A stretch of DNA of 64,000 nucleotides from Chamaea fasciata (lineage: Eukaryota; Chordata; Aves; Passeriformes; Sylviidae), in contig JARCOQ010000006.1 of NCBI GenBank assembly GCA_029207755.1, forward strand, positions 28,726,522 through 28,790,521, read 5' to 3'. This document shows, in pieces, positions 25,626 through 38,200 of the stretch. Position numbers and translations under genes: made by a program. Each line of letters starts with the position of its first letter. Position 1 is the stretch's first letter. The notes below the pieces were generated by a model. That model saw only the letters and a list, made by a program, of their open reading frames with translations. It had not been told where the DNA came from and did no database searches.

Positions 25626-27335
25626 GAGGAACCTACTGTTTAAGTTACTTGAATTTTTCCTCATTTGGGGTGTATGGGGTCCTAAAGCTACGTTCTCTGG
25701 TATGTACAAAACTAGTATGTGAGCAACCTGATCCTGGATTATCAGGTTATTATGGCTTACTGCATAACACTTCCTTTTTTAATAGTTAAAGAGATTCAGC
25801 TGGCAAAAATATTTTGCAATAAAGTTGAGAGGGAACAGCTGGTTATATAGCACTGTATGTAGCACATTCAATTTCACATACAGTGCTTGAGAGTAGAAGA
25901 CCTCATTTTTGCACTTTCAAAGACACTGTGGACTCTAGTTTTAGAATGAAGAAAAAGGAGGAGAAATATCTTTTGTCTTCCTGTTGTGTCAAGCCTTTGC
26001 TTTTTAGTACAGAAATACAAGTTCTTAAAATGATCTAGATTAAATAAAGCTGCCTGCTGATTTCAGCAAACACTAAAGAAGTGAAGGGAAGAGTTACTTA
26101 TTTTTAAACATAAACACAGTGTTAACAATGTGTTGAACAGTCAATATTCTTTGTAGCAAGGGAAGGGCACAAAAAGTATATATTAGTTCCAGAATGGCTT
26201 TCAGTAGTTAATTCATAACTCTGCACTGTAAATTGAACCAGGCTGCTGAATGCTCTGAGATGACTCTTGCAGAAAGCTGAACTTAACAAAAAAATACCCT
26301 TGGGGTCCAAACACTCAGAATGGCAATATAAATAGCAGCTAGTTTAAAAGGCTGGTATAGCTAAGTTTAATTTTACCTAAAAATCAGAAATATTTTAAAA
26401 TAGCAGGCCAAATAAGTTGATATTAAACATCTTGATAATTTGTAGCTTTGAGATGTGTTCCTGGATTTAGAAAGAGTTTTGATTTGTGAAAAAATTGTGC
26501 ATAAAGTTAACTTGATTTATCTGGTTGAAAATCATAAACTTGGCACTCTGAAAGGTATGGCTAAATCCAGTTCCCAGGAATCCAGTAGTTCTGAGTATTG
26601 AAAAAAATTATAGTAATTTAGAATTAGGAGTTTGATCATAATGAATTGAAATATATGTGCAGAATTAGTTTTTAACTTTTTGTGCATAATTTTAATATTT
26701 AGCTAAAGATTTCCCATCTTTAATCAAGAACTTCTGCAATATTTTTGCTAGGTCACCCTGAATTGTTTTCCACTGAGAATAGATAGAGCTTTTTTAGCCT
26801 TTGTGTATAACAAGTACTCTTGGAATCATCCTGGATGTCCTATATTATGCTCTCCTGAGACTAATATCCTTCCAGTATAGAGGTGACCTAAGCAAAATGT
26901 ACTTTGAGGTTTAGCTGGTGCTTTTGTTGTATAATCTTCTCTCTAATTCGTAATTCAGCCTTTTGATATTTCTCATTGTATAATTAATTACTTCCATGCT
27001 TATAAAGAAAAAAAAAGTAAAATAAAATACTAGGGGAAAAGCCTATAGTTGTATAAGGCTTACCTAGGCTTATTTCTGTAAAACTTAAATGGTTTAACTT
27101 GTGTTTATTTCATGCAATACAGTAGGTATTATCTTCCCTGAAATAAGCTGTGCTGCTGTTTACAGTACTAGAGTCTTACTCTGTAATTCATGTTGTTGAT
27201 CTTATACGCTTTATTTAAATCAGATGAACTTTATCTTTTAATGAATGTAAGCTACTATAAAGTTTGTGACAAATTGTGAGGTTTTTTAGAAGTATTAAAT
27301 ACAAAACAGGGTTAATTTCTTGTGTTTTGAAATCA

Positions 27336-27374
27336 ATTGTCAATTTTTGATTGTACTCAATGAAAATTGACAAT
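27336..27374. repeat. Perfect 12-bp inverted repeat with inner stem
   Basis: attgtcaatttt at 27336-27347 is complementary to aaaattgacaat at 27363-27374. Inside the 15-nt spacer, attg at 27350-27353 can pair with caat at 27358-27361 around tact. The result is a nested hairpin of about 39 nt. Confidence 0.8.
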
Positions 27375-27557
27375 CTGTAAAACCAACTGGACAAAATACA
27401 TCCATGTAAACCATTATGCAGGTTATTTTCAATGTTGCATTTTACACAATGTAAAATATTAATGTTAATACTTTTCTAATGTTTAGAATATGACAGCTTC
27501 GTGTAATAGGAAATCAACCATATTTTTCTGAAACTGCAAATAGAACAACTTCTGGGC

Positions 27558-27655
27558 TAAAAAACCACACCAAAAATAAACAAACAAAACCCACAAAAAC
27601 AAACAAACAAACAAAACCACAAAAAAACCCCACAAACCCCAAACCAAAACACAAG
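27558..27655. repeat. A/C-rich tract with (CAAA)n
   Basis: About 100 bases consist nearly only of A and C, with several CAAA units. It is the complement-strand counterpart of the G/T tracts elsewhere in the window. Confidence 0.8.
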
Positions 27656-30600
27656 AGTTTTGGTTGTCTGTTCATTTATCTACTCAGCCTTAAAAGGACA
27701 TTTTTAGGTATAAAGCCACAAAATGTGGGCATTTTACATAAAGATGAAAATCAGTGTTTCATTCCTAAAAGCAAATCCTCAGTCACAGCTAAATGACTTT
27801 GAGTCAATGGAGCATATTAAATCAGTCATACTGTGCCAGCTTACATGGCTTCTCAATTATGTTCGGGCAATGGTTTTTTTGACAATAAATAATCTGAGAA
27901 GGAATAAAAGTATCCAAACAGATTTCTGTATATCTTAGTGGTTAGTAATATTTGCATTAACTCATGCTCCTCTTTCCTTGCAGAGGGAAATCAGAGGAGA
28001 AAACATTTGCTGTACTGATAGTCATTCTCAATTGAAGAATTAGTTTATGAGTGTATGGCTGCAGAATAACTGTTGCTCACCGGAATATTGGGATAGTTAA
28101 TCCTGGGGTTCTCCATTAGGCCTCGGGTTGTGAATCAGGAAATTACAGTTTGTAACTTTGACATGACTCATGGTTTCTATTGCTATTTAAAGACAAGTTC
28201 AAAATAGGGACCAAGTATTTTTTTATACAGCTACTGGTGCTGCTTGCCTTAATTTGAAGAGGAATAAATTTTTTAAAAAGTGAAACATATTTATTTTTTT
28301 TTCAGACATACATAATTTTTCCCCCAGGTTTTAGAATAACGTAGAAAATATTAGAAGAGTGAAGATGTAGACAGATCAAAGAAATTACCTTTCTTAGCAC
28401 TTTCACGTCCATTGGCTATTTGAAATCTTGTTTAGAGACTTATGCAGGAAAGTAGCCTTCTATTTTCCCCCTTAGTATGTAGGAAATATTATATGAAATT
28501 ATCTAAATATATGCCATTGTTGTGTGTTGAGTTTTACAAATGGTAAAAACATTTTTATGTGTTTTAGGATGCTGATATGTTGATAGCATAAATAAAATTT
28601 TTATGCAGGCATCAGGTGACCAAGGGACAGCATAGGAATAAATGCCTGTAAGAACAGTGTGAATGTTGATTCCATCATCTTTCTGCCACCAATTTACTGG
28701 GGTCAGTAATTGCATATCTGTGAATGTTTATCAGACACATTTTGAGAAGTTAACTGTCCTTACAACATACTGCTGAATTTTGTTTATTAGTGCAATTAGT
28801 TTCTCTGTACTATTATTCTTAGTGTAATTAAAGACTAAAATGGAGACTGTTAAAATAAATTGGAATTTAAGCTACATGCTTTAGATAGGTTTATAAGATA
28901 CTTTACATGCAGTAACATTGCATTCAGTTGTCCTGAAATAATTGTGTACAGAGCTAGCATTTCTTGGGGATTTGATGCACCTGAGTGAACAAAGCAGAAC
29001 TTTCATCAAGAGTCGTTTTCATATGGCTTAGCTAGTTTTGGTAAAATAAACACGAAGGAAACATGGAAGTCAAGCCATCTTTTTCTTTTTTTTTTCTGCT
29101 TCATTTCAGAAGTACTTTTAAAAAATCTGTAGTTAACTCATGTCCAGTAGCAAATGTAGTATTAAGTTATTAATTAGAAACTCCCTACTTTATTTCTTTC
29201 ACTACAGAAACTGAAGTTGGAGGTACTGGAGTGCATTTGATTTTTTTATCAGGAAAGTGGAATGGCTCAGTAATAATCAACGCTTCAGCCTTATTAGTAG
29301 ATTGACTCCCTGGCTAATTTACACATTTCCTAATATAGGTATCTCATGGTACTGCTTTTGATCCAATCTTCCTAGAGCTGAGGTCTTCCAGGTTCACATA
29401 TTGAGCAGTATTTGGGACCCTATTACATCAGAAAGGCCTGAAATCTCTTCTGAAACCCGAAAGGTACAAAGTGTTAGAGCTGGTGTGCTTCAAAAGGGAA
29501 GAGTTTAGTTTGAACACTGAATCATTGAGTAATATTTTTGGGACGTACTTCTTTGCTCTTTTCAAATAGCCTCTTGTGCCTTAAGTTACCTGTGTCAGGT
29601 TATTCTAACAGAAGGCAAAGTAAATTAAAGGAAGTCTAAAAAAAAAATCTTGAAACTATCAGGGACATCCACTGGACAGACAGAGCAAGTAGCACGTAGG
29701 AAAATATGTGTGATATTTTGGTTTTTGTTATTTGCTACCCCCTGCCTCCAAGAGTCTGTTTTGGGCCAAAAGTAATTTAAAAAATCTGGCCAAGAAAGAT
29801 TAACAGTCAAGTGAGGCAGCGCAAGGTGATTCTTGTTGTTTATGCTTTGTCTTGTAGGCACTGTGTCTTGGGAGAGTGAATAAATAAAGCTGGGTTTCAG
29901 TAGCTAATCTGCTCGTCACAGAGTATGAAAGGGAAGACTTGTAGATGTCAAGCTCTATTGGGTTACGAAGCAGAGAGGAGATATGGGGGATCACTGGGAA
30001 GCAGTCCCTAATAGGGAATTGCCTCAGGCGCCGATGCCAGAGGCTTGGCCTACCATCAGCTTTAGTTTCATAACTTGTCACACTTTGCTTTTTGACAGGT
30101 AGCTTGGTTGTTTCATGACATCACTGGAAACCAAGATCTGTAATAGACGAAATTTACTTTTTTTATTTTGCGTTCTTTGTGACTCAGTAATAGGGGCAGC
30201 TGCTAATGGAAAAATATTTTACTAGCCTTAGGGAAAAGAAACAATTTTTTAGAATTGTTTTCCCAAGCAGTTTTTTATTTCAGTGGGGAGTGCTCATCTG
30301 CTTAACAGGATTGAGGAAAAGATGCCAATGACTGTCGCTATTTCAGGAGCAGAGATAATTTTCATAGGTGGTCGCTTTATGAAGTAATCCCATTTTCTAA
30401 AAAATGAACAGTTTACTTGTTGTGTAAGAAAATTCCTGGATTTTGGATTTTCTCAGTTAGATTTTTAAGGGTTATTTAGTTTTGTAAAAATGTTGATGTG
30501 CCATATATTTTCACTTGTTACAAAATAGTGTAGGAGCAGCAAGTAATGTTATAGTTCTGTTTGTTTACAGAAATTAGCATTCATTTTGTTTCCACCCATA

Positions 30601-30804
30601 GATCATACATATCCTTTTATTCTGCTTGGGGCATCAGCTAATGTAAATAAGTAAATGATACATGGCTACTTCGTCATCCATTGATTTAATGTGCTCAGTG
30701 TTTTTACAGGCTGTTATCTGTTGAGCCTTTTGCAGTTGTTTGCAACATCAAACCCAGAATTTTCTTTGTGCAGGAAGAATTTCCTTTCTCATACTTAGGC
30801 TTTG

Positions 30805-30846
30805 CATTGGTTTTTTGTTCGTTTGTTTTTTGGGTTTTTTTTCCCC
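30805..30846. repeat. G/T-rich tract
   Basis: This short run of TTTTTTG and TTTG units ends in a run of T followed by C. It is similar to the other G/T tracts. Confidence 0.7.
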
Positions 30847-31610
30847 CTAGTGTTTCAATTAAGCCCCCTTCACTTATCAGCATAAATCTGGTAAGTGCTC
30901 TGAGGAATTCAGTAAACAAATAGGTTTAAACTTATGTAGGGTCTTTCCTTGTAGAGACTGTGGAAGGGAGCAGAAAATGAGAAATCTGGAGTGAAAATGA
31001 GGTAGCGTTCCTTGTTTTCTGGATTTGAGTAACAGTTGTGTCTCTGTCATCACAAGATGTGTTTTGTTAGATTTAGCCATTCTCTCCTAGTTCCTAATTT
31101 TCTGTTGCAGAAGACTTTTCCCAGGGGGTGGAAAAGGGAGTGGAAAGAGGCAAGTTATTAAAATTTGTATAGGTGTCTAGAATCCTAATGGGAATTCACT
31201 TTGGTGGCAGTTCTATGTATGGATTATATGGATGGACAGTAAAGGGTGAAAGAAAACACGTTCAGTTTCAGTATCTTCGCAGCAAGAACAATTTGGAATA
31301 GACCATTGTCTTTTCTAACAGTGCTTTCTAGGATATTAGTAAATGATTTTTATTAGGGTAATGTGAAAAATTTTGTCTTTTGGTTCTACATGTTTTTCTG
31401 TCAATTTTTCTTCCGTTTTCAATGCTCTTTCGCACAGGAGATAATTTTTGACTTAGGCAGAGCTCATGCTTTTATTCAACAGTATGTTTTTCTGTTTTCT
31501 ACTGTTTATCTTTAAAAAATAATTTTTTTACAAAAATACTGAAATTAGATTCTGAATTATTAAATCCTTAAGACTGGTCTGGTGGCTTCTGTAAACTTAA
31601 AACACTTTGC

Positions 31611-31629
31611 CCTGCCTGCCTGCCTGCCC
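31611..31629. repeat. Short (CCTG)n microsatellite
   Basis: About four tandem CTGC units make a small GC-rich patch in AT-rich surroundings. Confidence 0.75.
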
Positions 31630-33221
31630 ACTGACCAATTTCCTGAGTATAGTGTCAGTCAAGTGGGTGCCTTTTTGATCCAAAGCTGAGTTAGACACTT
31701 GGAATTTTACAATGTGCCATAATTCCTTAAGACTCAGCTTTAAAGTCAAATGCATGGCTAAATTGCAAACTTTTGCTTCTCAAATTTACTTCTTAGGTTT
31801 CATTATTAAATAAAATGAGGAAAAGGTTGCTAACTTACTCAGGAGAATATATTGTGAAAATATTTTGTAAATGACAAAACCAATATCAGACCTTCATCTT
31901 TTTCTAAAGACTTATAAGTCAGAAAGACTGCACTCTGAATTCTAGAGTTGTCAGTCCCAAGGTTTCTTCAATCAATTACTTTTTAAAAGAAGTCTTCTGA
32001 AATAAAGTGTACAAAAAAGTTGGTAGGATACTGGAGTACAGTCAGTTGCCTAAGAGAAGTGTAGCCTATAGCAGAAATGTTTTATGATGCAAGCCACTAT
32101 CTGCAGTCTATTTAATAACTTTCTAGTTGAAAAAAAATAGATTTCTTCTGAATCTATTCAGAAGCAGTGAAGCAAGTATATGCATTGTACCTAATGACTA
32201 CACTCCTGAAATATTAGATTGATTTTACCTAGTGTAGTACACATATAAAGTTAGTTCAGTTACTAGCTTTTTACTTGCACATATAGGAAAAACCAAACAA
32301 CAAGTGATAAAAGTGATTGAGAATATTATAATGAATATTGCGTAAGAGCTATGTAAAGGTGGGGTTACGTGTGGCTGAATCTAAAGGAGTCAAGACTGTT
32401 TTTTATTGGCAACTATCTTCCAAGTCAAACTAGAATTGGGACTTGTCTGAGTAAGATTCTTCCATATAACTGTATTTTATAGAAGCAAATTATTTAGTAC
32501 TAATACAGCTGGATTTTTTCCCTCTCCTGTTTTTTCTTCTTTCTGTCAAGATCATGCTTTTGCTTTCATACCCTTAATGCTATTTCATGGGTTTCTTTTC
32601 TTTTATAAGGCCTATTCTGAAAAGTATTTGTTTTTCTGTACCAAGTAGGATCTTATGCACCATTCCTGTTTTAATATAAAAGTTATGTCTTTTTATTAGT
32701 TCCCTCTGGTTTATCATTCTGCTTGATTTATTAAAGGTTTTGGATATACTAGTTCCCATCCTTTTTAGTTCCTTATATTTTATTGTGTATTACTGGCTGG
32801 AGTGCCTGATGCAAAAGAAGCGAATCTTTTGAAATCAACAAAGATTTAATTCTGGCACTGCTAATTAAAGGAATCTTACAAATGTGTGGGCATCATTTTT
32901 ATGTGATTTGCTTTATCGTTCCTTTTAAAGAAAAGAACTTACATATTATCTTCTTGAAGCAAAACCATCAGAAGCATATGTCTTTTAGAAGAAGAAAAAT
33001 TATAGTTTTAATTGTATCATTGATATTTACATGATAAACAGTGTTGTAACCTCTCCTTCACATTTGTGATTACAAATACCAGCTAAATTCTGAAAATAGG
33101 AACAAAAACCTAAAGGATTTTTTTAAATAGGGTCAAGTTAATGCAGGTATTTGAGAACTGTTCATGATCCACACTCATCAAAGCTTCTTTTGAATTCAAA
33201 CCTTCTGATGACTTGTTGCTA

Positions 33222-33246
33222 AGGGGCACAAGCCCCTAAGGGGCTC
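33222..33246. repeat. Overlapping GC-rich inverted repeats
   Basis: The block aggggc-acaa-gcccct is followed at once by a second ggggct, so the middle arm can pair with either neighbour. The two alternative hairpins share one arm. GC content is far above the surroundings. Confidence 0.75.
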
Positions 33247-33971
33247 TAATAATTTGAAGGTGGAGGTTCTGATAGGCAAAATATAATTTTTCTTTATCCT
33301 TGCAGTTCATTCCTTCCTTCCCTTCATATATCTACTCTCATTCATAGCATTACAGATTTGTCAAAATGTTACTACATGACCTAATTTTTCTACTTCATTC
33401 AATTTTTTAAAAAACCCTCAGTAAAGCTACCTTGTCTTCTTCCTCAATTGTTCTTGCACAGTGTTTGGCTTTTATTCTTGCCTTGCCTGTCATCATGCTC
33501 TCTTTTCTGAGAGTGTCCCTAATTTCAGTATGTTTTTTAAGCTAGTTTATTCTATCCCTTGTCAGTGGAGCCTGATCAATTTGAAAACCCTTTTACTGAT
33601 TTGTGTATTTTAACAGAGGTCTTGCATCTTCAAGTTTTCTGAAGTTAGTTTCCTCTTTCTTTGGTGTGCCTTCCTCACTTTCTGTTCCTGTCTGTCTGGC
33701 CCCTACTCTGTCCTTCTCACTTTCTCTCAGCACTCAGCTTCTGAGTTGTATATTCCAGTTTCCTTCACTCTTTTTTTTAGTTTTTATTTGATATAGGCAG
33801 CTTCCACAGGGCCAGTGAGTGGGGAGGTGAACACTTAAACCAAGATAGATGCATTAATCCTGATATGCTGTATGCAGCAATCCACCTAGAGTGTGATCAG
33901 TACAACCTCACTGCACCTAGGTAACTTAGGAAACTAAACTGAGCATGTGTGGAATCAGGCTTACTTGATTT

Positions 33972-34073
33972 AAAAAAAAAAAAAACAAACAAAAAAAACC
34001 AAACCAGCAACAAAACAAACAACAAAAAAACCACTAACAAACCAAAGCAACAACAACAACAACAAAAAACAAC
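33972..34073. repeat. A/C-rich tract with poly-A and (CAA)n
   Basis: It begins with a 14-A run, continues with mixed A/C sequence and ends in several CAA units. It carries no recognisable transposon body on its 5' side. Confidence 0.85.
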
Positions 34074-34653
34074 CCTAAATAGATTTTCATAGGAATAGTT
34101 AGATAAAGAGGGCTATCTTATTAGTATGTCTCATAGCTTCCTTTTAAATCATTCATGTGATGGAATGCTTTCAAGCAAAAGACAATACGCAAGTAGATTT
34201 TTCTTATGCGATGGTAGTTCAATCAAAATATTTTGTGCTTCTCAGTCTTGAGACCAGCTTAAAATGTTGATCTCATAATAGAATGTACCTAGATGAGTTT
34301 ATATGACAGTGCAGACCTGTCTGTAGCAAAATACAAAACCGGAGTGAATTTAAATTCAGTATGATACATTTGTAAGAAATTCTAAACATAGTAACTATTT
34401 TTCTCTCTTTATAGGTACATGTGTCTTTCATCTTTATACTCAAGTGACTGACAATATCCTGATGTGGTTTTTACTAAATAGAATAAATACAACATAAGGC
34501 TGCATTTTCTAAAACTTCAGTTTTTTAAGTGGAAGTGAAATGATTGCTGTACTGGTAGTTTTTATTTAGGCAGTGATCCTTACTCCTTTGCCTTCGATAG
34601 CAACCTGTTTGATTTTACTTTATGTATTCTTTCTGTTTAAGACCACATTAAGT

Positions 34654-34679
34654 TATTCTTTTAAATACTTAAAAGAATA
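34654..34679. repeat. Perfect 11-bp inverted repeat, 4-nt loop
   Basis: tattcttttaa at 34654-34664 is complementary to ttaaaagaata at 34669-34679. It lies about 175 bases upstream of the exon 2 acceptor. Confidence 0.8.
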
Positions 34680-34853
34680 CTCATTGACTACATGAAAGAC
34701 TAAATTGTGCTATATGCTAAACTCTGCTAGATACAGCTATTTATAACTTCCATCTTGAGTCCAAAGGAGTTTGGAGGGTACAAAGGTAGAATATAGGTAC
34801 AAAGCACTTAAATTTTAATCTTAAACATTCCTCTTGCTTGTCTTCAATTACAG

Positions 34854-35023
34854 AATCTTTTGGCTGAGAAAGTGGAGCAGCTGATGGAGTGGAGCTCAAG
34901 GCGTTCAGTCATCCGCATGAATGGAGATAAATTCCGAAGATTTGTGAAGGCTCCACCTCGTAACTACTCTGTGATAGTGATGTTCACTGCTCTCCAGCCA
35001 CAGCGGCAATGCTCTGTTTGCAG
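34854..35023 (+). CDS. TUSC3: TUSC3 exon 2: start of lumenal thioredoxin-like domain, contains CxxC
   Basis: This 170-nt exon encodes 56 codons plus two bases of the next, so its donor is phase 2. The translation begins [13 protein letters not shown] and ends RQCSVC, matching residues 47-102 of human TUSC3. TUSC3 is an Ost3/Ost6-family subunit of the ER oligosaccharyltransferase. Its lumenal thioredoxin-like domain forms mixed disulfides with nascent chains so that STT3B can glycosylate acceptor sites. The redox pair is the CSVC motif at residues 99 and 102, at the very end of the exon. An NYS sequon falls at residue 83. Splice sites are tcaattacag before the exon and gtaatt after it. [13 protein letters not shown] and the downstream RQANEEYQ favour TUSC3 over MAGT1, but V-I-R-M and F-R-R-F-V resemble MAGT1. 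The start is an acceptor, not an initiation codon. Confidence 0.96.
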
Positions 35024-35224
35024 GTAATTTATACCTTAGTGACCTTTCTCATCTTCCTTACCTCCGTTTGCAAGTGAACCTTGGAATCAATGTGCAATAT
35101 GCCAAGTAGGGTTGTTCTTCACATGGGATAGATGCTCACTAGTCAACAAGCTTGTGTGCTTGTTACAGTATCTTTTCAATTGCTTTTAATCTAAATGTCA
35201 CATTTTAGAATTCTTCCAGGGTTT

Positions 35225-35249
35225 TTGTTGTTGTTGTTGTTGTTGTTGT
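35225..35249. repeat. (TTG)8 microsatellite
   Basis: A clean trinucleotide run begins about 200 bases after the exon 2 donor. It is likely polymorphic in length. Confidence 0.9.
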
Positions 35250-38200
35250 CGTTAAATTGCATTTGAATAAAATGTACACAACTGAGGAAGACTTTCTCTT
35301 CAAGAAATCAGCTTTATTTTATTATTGGTTAACCATGATCTTTCCAAAGATATTTTGTGACAGAAGTGATTCATTACCCTTTATTAATATGACACTTCAC
35401 TGATTTCTTCTGTTAAGAGATGCCCAAGGTACTCATGCAGATGTGACTTACCCTCTTATTTCACAGCTTTGGACAGTTCTTACATGCAGGCGCATTTTTC
35501 CATGAGGTCTTAGGTATTGTGGAATACTGTCTGTCACAGCAATTTGATGTTTTCTGGTACCTCCATTCTGAATATGTGTTAGAGTGCCTCTGGTTGTCTT
35601 CTAAGTTCATGATCTCTCTCTGTAAGTTCTAGTGCAATAAGTTAATCCAAAAATGACTAATGATAGGGAAATAGGGCCAAGGCACTGAAACGTAGATATG
35701 CACTTAATTACCTCACTAAATCAGAAACTGTGCTAATAAAATGTTCTTCAGCCAAAATATGCATTAAAAATGACTGTGTTTAGCAATAAATGGGATTATT
35801 GAGTAGAGAGCTCTAACCACTATTTAAATAAGGTAGCAAAATATTTTGTAGGACTGAAAAATGTGGCTGTATATGAGGTAATACTATTTCTTGTTTTTAA
35901 ATACACTAATTTAATCTATATAAAAGGTGGTAAATGTAACAGCTTGTTAGATTTCTGATCTGTTGGAATGTGAAATTTACAACTGAAACTTTAATTTGGG
36001 TATCTGTAGTTGTATATGGTTTTTATTAGGTTTTTGGGTTTTATATGTTAATTTTCTGTCACTGAAGTCAGTTGGTCAGTTTTGAGGGAGAGTATATAAA
36101 TTATTGTCTTTCCACTTCACCCTCTGTATATGAACTGTGAAGCTGGAGGATTAGGTTCAGAAGTTGTCCAATATTCCTAAGTGAAATGAATTTTTAGTTC
36201 AGCACTTTCTTTGCTATTTTTTCTTCTTTATGTTGTCATAAAGAGGCTTCAGCATGTTCAGCTTCAGGAGATGACACAGGAGTTGAAAGTTTACCATATT
36301 GTTTTATATCGTTCTTTATTTACGCAGTGGGTAAAGCTCCAGGAGATGCACCAAGTTCAGCTTTATAAGCGTCATTGTATTTGTCATTATAATGGTCATG
36401 GCAAATTCTGTCTCTGTTCTATGTACAGGTCTTTTGTAGGGTGTGTTAAACAACATAAATATTGCTGTTATTAAGGAAGTTAATTTTGCTTGCAACTGCA
36501 TTGTTTACTGTAGTGAAAAAGAGCTTGTAAATATCATCTTAGGAAAGACCACACTAGGTATCTTGTACAGAAGCAACTGAAAATCTTTAGGCATAAAATG
36601 AAGGAAAAATCAGCATATGACTTTCAGTTGGGTTTGTTTAAATAAATGTGAAGTTGCGATCCACTTGTTCTTGTGAAATAAAAGGAATTTAATGAGGTTG
36701 ATCATACTGCACATAAAACCATTATCAGGAAAATTGACATTTTCAAATCAATGGCTAATTAATGGACAGGCGCACTGGAAGGATATATAGAACTGAAACG
36801 CATGCATTACTTGTTAGCTATCCACTAGCCACTTTGCCTAAGGGAAAAATAGATTTTTTTAACTTAATCTGTAATGTTGTGTGAAGATGCTCTTGTCCAA
36901 GATTTAAATTACTGCTACTTGTAAAAATATTGTTGGAATAATTGCATAGAAAAAAAAAAATCAATGTCATATTTCAAATACGAAAAAGCATCTAGTCTGA
37001 AACCTTTGAATAACTTTGTCACAAGAATGAGAACTTCTTTCTGTATATAAATTGAGCCTGGTTGGTTTATATACGACAAGACTATTTAAAAAAAAAGGGG
37101 TTTGTAAAGTTTTTTTCCTTTTGGTGTCTAGATTTGACACTTCTGTATTTTATCTTTCTATGATATGTGCAGAAAGATGACCAGATTTGTCTCAGAAAAT
37201 GTAAGGATTTTCTCTGTGTGGCAAGGAGGATGTTTCAACATCAGTCACACAAATCACGTGATTTCTGAAAGCATATGGAAAGCATTTCATCTTAGTGTTA
37301 AAATGCTGCATACAAAGAAGTCTTGGGGACTCTAGATATTTAGATAAAGCTTTTGTATGTAAAAAATATCCTTTCAGTTGATCCTGTATGAATCAGTCTA
37401 GTTCTAGCACATGAAGGTTTCTGAAAACCAGGAGCTATGTATATGTATTAGTAGAGCCTCTAGTCATGCTTCTAGAGTTTTTTCCAAAGAAATTTTGTCT
37501 TTATTCTAAAGTAGAATTTGGAGTAAAACTCTTTTATCTAACTTTGTTGACAAAGAAGTTCCAATTTTCTGATCTAAAAGAGTATTGGAAGCCATCTGAT
37601 GCCTTCACAACTGTGGTAGTGGTAGCATAAATGTCAGTTTTCCTGTTGTCCCAGTTATTTAAGTTCAATATGACATATCTGGTCTTGGGAAATGATGTAA
37701 GAATAACTGATTAGATATTCAATGTGCTTTCGAATGGGGATGGAATGTGTTTCTAATGGCTTAGGATGGGGTTTTTTTCCATGTATGTTTGGAAATGTGT
37801 TTGATTAAACTGTTCTGGTTCAAGGAAATTAAACTTAGTTTTAATTGATTTACGTGTTACTGCTCTTCTTTGGGGTATATATTCTTCAAAAGCACGTTGG
37901 AAGCAGATACTAAAAGGCCCTTTGATACATTGCGATGATGAATCAGTTTGGATGAGCAGTCAGAAATAATCTCACTCTAAATAGTGACTCCTCAGAATGT
38001 AAGACTAGCTTCATTTTCCCTTTGTCCTTGGGTCTTCACTCAACTAGATAGTTTATCTCTGTTACCCAGATCAGTCACGCTACTGAAAAAATTACTTATG
38101 TACATAAGAAGGAGAAAAAACCACATTCACTCCGATAAGAATATCATCACAAAGATGAAGGGACTGTTTCTCAGCTTGAACTATGTATTGCATACAGGCA

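Larger units (their letters stand above)
1..34853 (+). other. TUSC3: TUSC3 intron 1 (3' part; upstream end outside window)
   Basis: This AT-rich stretch precedes the first recognisable exon and ends in a polypyrimidine-containing acceptor, tcaattacag, at 34844-34853. It is called intron 1 because human TUSC3 exon 1 ends at the residue just before the first residue encoded at 34854, and because no CpG-rich promoter-like block or signal-peptide exon is visible upstream. It contains CR1-like fragments near 16.6 and 25.3 kb, poly-T runs, G/T and A/C tracts and short inverted repeats, listed separately. Its open reading frames are short (at most 142 codons), lie on both strands and resemble no family I recognise. 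A small non-coding RNA or an exon of an unknown nested gene cannot be excluded by eye. Confidence 0.8.

Noticed and set aside
25486..25722. Hydrophobic ORF resembling a membrane protein
   Set aside because: The Leu/Val/Phe/Cys run is a translation of the G/T-rich tract.
1..34853. TUSC3 exon 1 or promoter
   Set aside because: No CpG-rich block and no signal-peptide exon ending in a phase-0 donor was found, so exon 1 is taken to lie upstream.
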